The notes under the pieces: model-generated | The model's input: only the letters and a program-made list of their open reading frames with translations | Databases searched by the model: none | Told to the model about the DNA's origin: nothing | Program-made: the position numbers and the translations under genes | Shown: positions 59,250-64,000 of the stretch, piece after piece | How positions within the stretch are numbered: position 1 is the first letter of the stretch | Layout of the letters: the number at the start of each line of letters is the position of its first letter | Source of the DNA: JASBYZ01 sp029983705 | GTDB lineage: Bacteria; Actinomycetota; Coriobacteriia; Coriobacteriales; JAEZZM01 | Assembly (NCBI GenBank): GCA_965119715.1 | Contig: OZ221969.1 | Span: 372,001 to 436,000, forward strand | DNA: 64,000 bases | Direction: 5' to 3'

Positions 59250-61046
59250 ATGCAAAAGAGAACAATGTTTTCAGTTTTGGTTGCATCTGCTTGTCTTATT
59301 CCTTTTGCTGGAGTAAGTCAGGCATATGCCCAAACAGCTGAGGAAGGTCAAGCAGGCGCGGATACAGAAACTACAACAGAGGTAGCAGCTGCCCCAACAG
59401 AAACTAGTGCAGCTGATACTGAAGCACCAGCTGAAGAGGCACCAGCTGAAGAGACACCAGCTGAAGAAGCTGCTCCTAAAGAGGAAAGCGAAGTAGAAAA
59501 GGCCTTTGATAAAAACGTTATTGAAGAGACTTCAAAGATTGATGGTAAGGGTAAGTTTGAAACTGAGTATGATAAAGATTCAAATACCTTTACTGTAATC
59601 GCAACTGATGATAAGGCAACTGCTGCAAGCATCAAAGGTAGCGGCACTGGTGCAGTAACAGCACTTAAAAAAGTAATCACTTCAATTGATAAGGGTTATG
59701 CTGTTAAAAGCTTAAATCTCAACGGTCAAAAAATGGATTTCAACAAAGAAGAAATTCAAGACTTAGGCTCTGACACCATTATTCAAGTGGTGCTAGCACA
59801 GTTAGGTACTGAGCTCGGTCAAGGTGATGCTTTAAAAACTACACCACTTAAAGAGCTTAATGGTAGAAGTGTAAAACTTGAAGGTGAAATTGCTAAAGAC
59901 CTCAAGTCAGATTCAGAAAAGCTTGAGTTCACAGCCCGCATGCTCAGTGAAGAAGCTGCAGTAGATGAGGCATTTGATAAAAATGCAAAAGCTCAAATTG
60001 CTGGCATCAATGGTAAGGGCAACTTTAGTATTGAGTATGTAGTTAAAGGCAATCAAAAAGGCGCAACTCTCACTGTTGAAAATGAAGATGCTAAAGTATC
60101 TGACGTTAGAGGTACAGGCGCAATCGTTGCTCTAAGTGACATCTTATACTCAACTGATAAAGGTTATGTTGTAAAAACCCTTAAGATTGGCGATAAGACC
60201 GTTGACCTTATAGACAAAGATGGTAAGCAACTTGCATTAAATGATTTAAGACTGTTGGTAATGTCTGAGATAGGTAATCAAATCAATGCACAAGGCTTAA
60301 ATGTAAATTCTTCAAAAACTTTAAGTGAATTTATTGGCAAAGATGTAAGTCTTCATGTAGGTCTTGCACGCCATGCAGATAGCACAAAAATTTATAAGCG
60401 TGACTTTTTTGCAAATGTTGTAGCTAAAAAGGCTGACCCTAAGCCAGATCCAAAACCTGATCCAGATCCTAAGCCCGTACCAGAACCTACTACCCCTTCT
60501 GTGACCCCAGAATACACTGGTTTTTATGACTACAACTCTGAGCTAGAGGCAGAGTACACTGGTTTTTATAGCAGCAAGAGCGATACTGTTTCTTATGAAG
60601 CAAAGGCACTAAAAGATATTCTTCTTGCAGATGAGCCTGTTGAGACTTCAGACTGGTTTGAAGAGCTTGCAGCTGGTAGCACAGTTAGTGTAATTGAGAT
60701 TAATCCAGCTACTGGTTATGCGCTTATTGAGTGCGAAGGTTTATACGGATATGCTCCTATTGATGCCCTTGATTTTGATGAGTATGAAGTAGTTGAAACC
60801 GTCAGCGTTCCAAAGGATGCCCATCTTGGTCTAGTTAAAACCAATGGCGCTAACTTGCTCTTAAGAAGCGAGGCAAACTACAGCTCAGATTATATCTACA
60901 AGATTCCTAACAAGAGCTTCATTATTGTTAAGTCTGTTGATAAGAAAAGCGGATTTGCAAAGGTTGAATATAAGGGTAAAGAGGGCTACGTTGTAGCTAA
61001 GTGGCTCAAAGTTTTCCCAAAAGACGCTGATATTGTTTATATTTAA
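59250..61046 (+). CDS. Secreted repeat protein with C-terminal SH3-like domains
   Basis: Unrecognised 598-aa exported protein. The ATG at 59250 follows AAAGGAG by 8 bases; it opens a Sec signal peptide cleaved after QAYA. A Thr/Ala/Glu-rich linker with PAEE repeats leads to two similar domains of about 150 residues: one has AFDKNVIEETSKIDGKGKF, the other AFDKNAKAQIAGINGKGNF. A PDPKP-type proline stretch and a doubled EYTGFY follow, then two SH3-like segments (about 465-520 and 525-598, the second with NLLLRSEANYSSDYIYKI). SH3 domains suggest wall binding. No LPXTG motif. Function unknown. Confidence 0.85.
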   Translation: MQKRTMFSVLVASACLIPFAGVSQAYAQTAEEGQAGADTETTTEVAAAPTETSAADTEAPAEEAPAEETPAEEAAPKEESEVEKAFDKNVIEETSKIDGKGKFETEYDKDSNTFTVIATDDKATAASIKGSGTGAVTALKKVITSIDKGYAVKSLNLNGQKMDFNKEEIQDLGSDTIIQVVLAQLGTELGQGDALKTTPLKELNGRSVKLEGEIAKDLKSDSEKLEFTARMLSEEAAVDEAFDKNAKAQIAGINGKGNFSIEYVVKGNQKGATLTVENEDAKVSDVRGTGAIVALSDILYSTDKGYVVKTLKIGDKTVDLIDKDGKQLALNDLRLLVMSEIGNQINAQGLNVNSSKTLSEFIGKDVSLHVGLARHADSTKIYKRDFFANVVAKKADPKPDPKPDPDPKPVPEPTTPSVTPEYTGFYDYNSELEAEYTGFYSSKSDTVSYEAKALKDILLADEPVETSDWFEELAAGSTVSVIEINPATGYALIECEGLYGYAPIDALDFDEYEVVETVSVPKDAHLGLVKTNGANLLLRSEANYSSDYIYKIPNKSFIIVKSVDKKSGFAKVEYKGKEGYVVAKWLKVFPKDADIVYI

Positions 61047-61079
61047 GCTGTAAAGCTTAGACATCACTCCTTAATCTAA

Positions 61080-61118
61080 GAAGGCCGCCTGAACATGCAT
61101 CGGGCGGCCTTCGAGTTT
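61080..61118. terminator. Convergent terminator between repeat protein and ddh
   Basis: 10-bp stem GAAGGCCGCC / GGCGGCCTTC with a 13-base loop, between two converging genes. T-runs are short on both strands, so it probably acts in both directions. Confidence 0.65.
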
Positions 61119-61136
61119 ATCTTTAATGCTTAAATT

Positions 61137-62030
61137 TTATACAAGGTGCTTGATAAGCTCGTCCTTATCGCCCTCAAGTAAGTTGATAACAGGTACTTCA
61201 ATTAAGGTATATGCACCAGGCTGCATACGCATGGCAGCGCGTGCACTTGCTACTAAGACCTGACCGGTAAGAGCTGGGTTGTTAATCTTCATGTCAAACT
61301 CAAGAAGTTGATTTTGGGTAGAGCCCACTCCACCTTTGCGCACCAAGTTTACGCCGTGGCCCATATCAATATAGTCTTCAACGTTTTCAACAAAGATAAC
61401 GTGGCTCTCATCGTTAACAAAGTAATCATCAGATAGGATAGCCTTTTCAACCCTCTCTTTATTTGCGCCCTCTTCAAGCTCTACGTATACCATTCTGCGG
61501 TGAACTCCGGTACCAAGAGGTATGGTCATAGAAATTGCATTCTTAACTCCCTCTTTACTTTTTACAGCAACCGTATGTCCCATTGACATACCTGGTCCAA
61601 AGTTTGTATATGAGATTCCGCGAGGGGCAAGTGCTTGCATAAGTGCGCGAACAATAGAGTCAGAGCCTGGATCCCATCCTGCAGAGTGAATTGAGCATAC
61701 ATTGTGCTCCTGGGCTATAGGCTCGCAAGATTTTTTGAGCTCTAAAATGTTGCCGTGAATATCATATGAGTCTACTGTGCTAAAGCCTTGAGCAAGAAGT
61801 TCTTGAGCAGCCTCAGGGATTGAGCGAGTTGGGAGCGCTAAGATAACTACATCTGGCTTGCTTGCTAAATCATGTACGTCGCTTACAACCTGTATGTCGT
61901 CATATGCCTTAGGAAGAGCTTTTGCCTCTCGTCTAATAACACCAACAAGTTCAATGTCTTTAGCAGCTAAAGCAGCATCAATAGCTGATTTACCAACATT
62001 GCCAAAGCCCATTACTGCAACTTTAATCAT
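61137..62030 (-). CDS. ddh: Meso-diaminopimelate dehydrogenase
   Basis: NADPH-dependent enzyme making meso-DAP for lysine and peptidoglycan in one step (297 aa). The Rossmann loop VMGFGNVGKSAI is at about 6-17; DSYDIHGN, HSAGWDPGSDSI and GPGMSMGHTVAV are hallmarks of the substrate site. The start at 62030 follows TAGGAGA; the reading from 62045 would include it. It is a single gene. A DAP-type peptidoglycan or a DAP route to lysine is implied. Confidence 0.94.
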   Translation of the reverse strand: MIKVAVMGFGNVGKSAIDAALAAKDIELVGVIRREAKALPKAYDDIQVVSDVHDLASKPDVVILALPTRSIPEAAQELLAQGFSTVDSYDIHGNILELKKSCEPIAQEHNVCSIHSAGWDPGSDSIVRALMQALAPRGISYTNFGPGMSMGHTVAVKSKEGVKNAISMTIPLGTGVHRRMVYVELEEGANKERVEKAILSDDYFVNDESHVIFVENVEDYIDMGHGVNLVRKGGVGSTQNQLLEFDMKINNPALTGQVLVASARAAMRMQPGAYTLIEVPVINLLEGDKDELIKHLV

Positions 62031-62259
62031 AGATTCTCCTAACATGATTTAGATTTATGATTTAAACATTTTTCCCTAAATACAGCCGTTTGAGAGTGTA
62101 AACATAAATTTACATGAGTAATCCGTTTAAAGGTAATAAAATAGCTAAGAGTGGACGGAAAAAATATTTTTTGTTGAAGTTGTGAGTACTTGCACAAAGC
62201 ATATGTAAGCTGGTAATATACACTATGCTTTTAAAGGCAAAAACTTTGCCTCACAATAC

Positions 62260-62333
62260 TGGGCTATCGTCTAATGGCAGGACCCGGGTTTTTGGTACCC
62301 GTTGTCAAGGTTCGAATCCTTGTAGCCCAGCCA
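62260..62333 (+). tRNA. tRNA-Gln (TTG)
   Basis: Complete cloverleaf. Acceptor TGGGCTA pairs with TAGCCCA. Anticodon stem CGGGT/ACCCG holds loop TTTTGGT, anticodon TTG. T-arm GGTTCGAATCC; CCA is encoded. Confidence 0.95.
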
Positions 62334-62344
62334 CACAACTTATA

Positions 62345-62378
62345 AAAGCCGTGCATAAAGCGCGGCTTTATGTATTTT
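62345..62378 (+). terminator. Weak terminator-like hairpin after tRNA-Gln
   Basis: 10-bp stem AAAGCCGTGC / GCGCGGCTTT (one G-T pair) followed by an AT tract containing TTTT, between tRNA-Gln and argS. Confidence 0.55.
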
Positions 62379-62416
62379 ATGGCCATATACGTTTTAATAC
62401 TCAAGAGGATGTAGGC

Positions 62417-64000
62417 ATGCGCGAGCGTATTGAAGCATTAATTATTGAGGCAGTTAAGTCTGCCCAACAATCAGGAAGCTTGCCTGAAGGGGAGCTTTTG
62501 GATGCTGGTTTAGAAAAACCTCAGGATGTATCTAATGGAGACTTTAGCTCAACTGTAGCGCTTAAGAGCGCCAAACTTTTTAAGAAGGCTCCTCGACAAA
62601 TTGCAGAGGCTATTCTTGCAGAAATCCCTTCAGACGACGCTATACAAAAGGTAGAGATAGCCGGTCCTGGTTTTATCAACTTCTATCTCTCTCATGATTC
62701 TAAGAGCAAAATATTTACTGAGGTACGTGAGCACGGACTTGACTTTGCTCGCTCAAACTACGGTAACAATCAAAAAGTTCAGATTGAATATGTGTCAGCA
62801 AACCCTGTGGGCCCTATGCATGTAGGCCACGGTAGATGGGCTGCTCTTGGTGACTCATTAGCCAACGTTTTTGATTATGTGGGCTATGATGTGCAGCGCG
62901 AGTTCTACATCAATGATGCAGGCTCTCAAATGGACACCTTTGGTAAATCAATTGAGCTTAGATACCTGCAACTTCATGAACTTGTTTCTCAAGGCAAAAG
63001 CTTAGAAGAGGCAGCTCAAGAGCTTGAAGAAGACCGCGTACGCTTTGCTGAGGGCGAGGGAAATCACCCTTATCACGATGACTTTGTTTCCCGCGCAGGT
63101 GAAAACGCTTACGGCGGCGACTACATCATCACGCTTGCCCAGGAGTTTTATGAGGAAGTAGGAGAGACCAAGGTTGAGCTTGACCATCAAGAGCGCCTTG
63201 AGTTTTTTAGAGAAGAGGGCTATCAAAAGATGCTTTCTTCAATCAAGCAAACCCTTCAAGATGCTCGCGCTCATTTTGACTGCTTTTTCTCAGAGCGAAG
63301 CCTGCACACTCCAGATGAGTCTGGCAAGACTCCAGTTGAAAAGGCAATTGAGAGACTTAGAGAAATTGGTGACCTTGAAGAAAAAGACGGCGCACTTTAC
63401 TTTTTGAGTACTAAGTTTGGTGACGATAAGGACCGTGTGCTTGTTAAAAGTGACGGAAGCTATACCTATTTTGCTTCTGACGTGGCCTATCACAAAAATA
63501 AGTTTGAGCGCGGTTTTGAGCGCGTAATTGATATTTGGGGTGCAGATCACCACGGCTATATCAAGCGCGTGGATGCAGCTTGTGAAAGCTTTGGCTATAA
63601 GGGGCAGTTTGAAGTGCTCTTAGGACAGCTGGTAAACCTTCTTCGTGACGGCAATCCTGTTCGCATGTCAAAGCGCAAGGGTACCATGTATAGTGTAGAT
63701 GAGCTCTTAGAAGAAGTAGGCGTGGATGCTACCCGCTATAACCTCCTCTCACGTTCATCTGATCAAGAAATTGATTTTGATATTGAGTTAGCTAAAAAGC
63801 AATCATCAGAAAATCCGGTGTACTACGTACAGTATGCTCACGCACGTATTTGTTCAATCTTAAGACGTGCAGCACAAGATGAGCTTGATGATTATACGCC
63901 ACCTACAAGTAATGAAGAGATGAGTAAGCTTGCGCTTAGACTTGTTTCTTTAAATCAAGACCTCAGAGCTCTTACCGATGAATCTGAGGTAGAGCTTATG
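62417..64000 (+). CDS. argS: Arginyl-tRNA synthetase, 3' end beyond window
   Basis: Class I synthetase charging tRNA-Arg; 528 codons are visible and the frame is still open at the window edge. The start ATG is at 62417 (MRERIEALIIEAVKSA) with AGAGGAT upstream. The N-terminal Add-1 domain spans about 1-95. The HIGH-type signature is HVGHGRWAALGDSLANV at about 135-151, and MSKRKGTMYSV carries the KMSKS-equivalent at about 417-427. The C-terminal anticodon-binding domain is cut off. Confidence 0.96.
   Translation, partial: MRERIEALIIEAVKSAQQSGSLPEGELLDAGLEKPQDVSNGDFSSTVALKSAKLFKKAPRQIAEAILAEIPSDDAIQKVEIAGPGFINFYLSHDSKSKIFTEVREHGLDFARSNYGNNQKVQIEYVSANPVGPMHVGHGRWAALGDSLANVFDYVGYDVQREFYINDAGSQMDTFGKSIELRYLQLHELVSQGKSLEEAAQELEEDRVRFAEGEGNHPYHDDFVSRAGENAYGGDYIITLAQEFYEEVGETKVELDHQERLEFFREEGYQKMLSSIKQTLQDARAHFDCFFSERSLHTPDESGKTPVEKAIERLREIGDLEEKDGALYFLSTKFGDDKDRVLVKSDGSYTYFASDVAYHKNKFERGFERVIDIWGADHHGYIKRVDAACESFGYKGQFEVLLGQLVNLLRDGNPVRMSKRKGTMYSVDELLEEVGVDATRYNLLSRSSDQEIDFDIELAKKQSSENPVYYVQYAHARICSILRRAAQDELDDYTPPTSNEEMSKLALRLVSLNQDLRALTDESEVELM

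Noticed and set aside
60427..60490. Repeat-rich DNA in the SH3 protein gene as a tandem-repeat locus
   Set aside because: It is explained by a short Pro-Asp-Pro-Lys stalk in the protein, without long exact repeats.

Overview
The window reads as a chromosomal segment of a low-GC Coriobacteriia member, most likely Atopobiaceae (Atopobium / Lancefieldella / Fannyhessea relatives). This is inference. It rests on actinobacterial hallmarks: a PknB-PstP-RodA/PbpA-FHA cell-wall signalling locus and a PafB/PafC-like WYL pair. These sit with AT-rich composition, LPXTG surface anchoring, a Veg-ispE pair and meso-DAP dehydrogenase. No phage, plasmid or CRISPR array was seen. The only mobile element is one decayed IS3-family copy.

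Layout. 1-4.3 kb: the end of a DinG-type exonuclease/helicase, converging on pafC and pafB. 4.5-11.3 kb: a single-pass coiled-coil protein, a membrane M28-peptidase-like protein with a lost active site and a huge acidic insert, two TrkA/Ktr RCK proteins, a membrane-bound XRE regulator and tRNA-Gly. 11.3-18.1 kb: a methyltransferase, a YhgE/Pip membrane protein divergent from its likely TetR regulator, and an iron/haem-type ABC importer. 18.2-22.1 kb: formamidase-like protein, malic enzyme, an orphan Phd antitoxin and a dicarboxylate symporter. Upstream of the symporter lies a candidate small RNA or leader with C-rich anti-Shine-Dalgarno loops.

22.6-28.7 kb: a DUF438/hemerythrin/PAS protein, then a tight HerA-like ATPase / OGG-like DNA glycosylase / DUF4868(KwaB-like) cluster, then citrate synthase. 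28.8-31.5 kb: tRNA-Arg, a very AT-rich spacer and a frameshifted LPXTG beta-helix adhesin. 31.5-40.9 kb (minus strand): one long operon, kinase - fhaA - fhaB - pstP - rodA::pbpA fusion - pknB, then a 40-aa membrane peptide and a terminator. 41-50 kb: secreted helical protein, tRNA-Leu, MFS-CBS fusion, small membrane protein, serS, aldehyde dehydrogenase, IS3 remnant and NhaC antiporter.

50-64 kb: two hypothetical membrane proteins, a methyltransferase, an amino-acid ABC importer whose permease carries an extra exported domain, an ArsC/Spx-like protein, an HtrA lipoprotein protease, veg-ispE, a repeat/SH3 secreted protein, ddh, tRNA-Gln and the start of argS (cut by the window end).

The main functional themes are cell-envelope growth control (phosphosignalling, RodA-PBP, DAP dehydrogenase, HtrA, surface proteins), nutrient and ion import, and DNA repair or defence. 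The points most worth follow-up are the anti-SD RNA at 22301-22441, the HerA/glycosylase/DUF4868 cluster, the degenerate M28 protein, the RodA-PbpA fusion with the unlisted 40-aa peptide behind pknB, and the insertion-sequence hairpin that hides the transposase ribosome-binding site.
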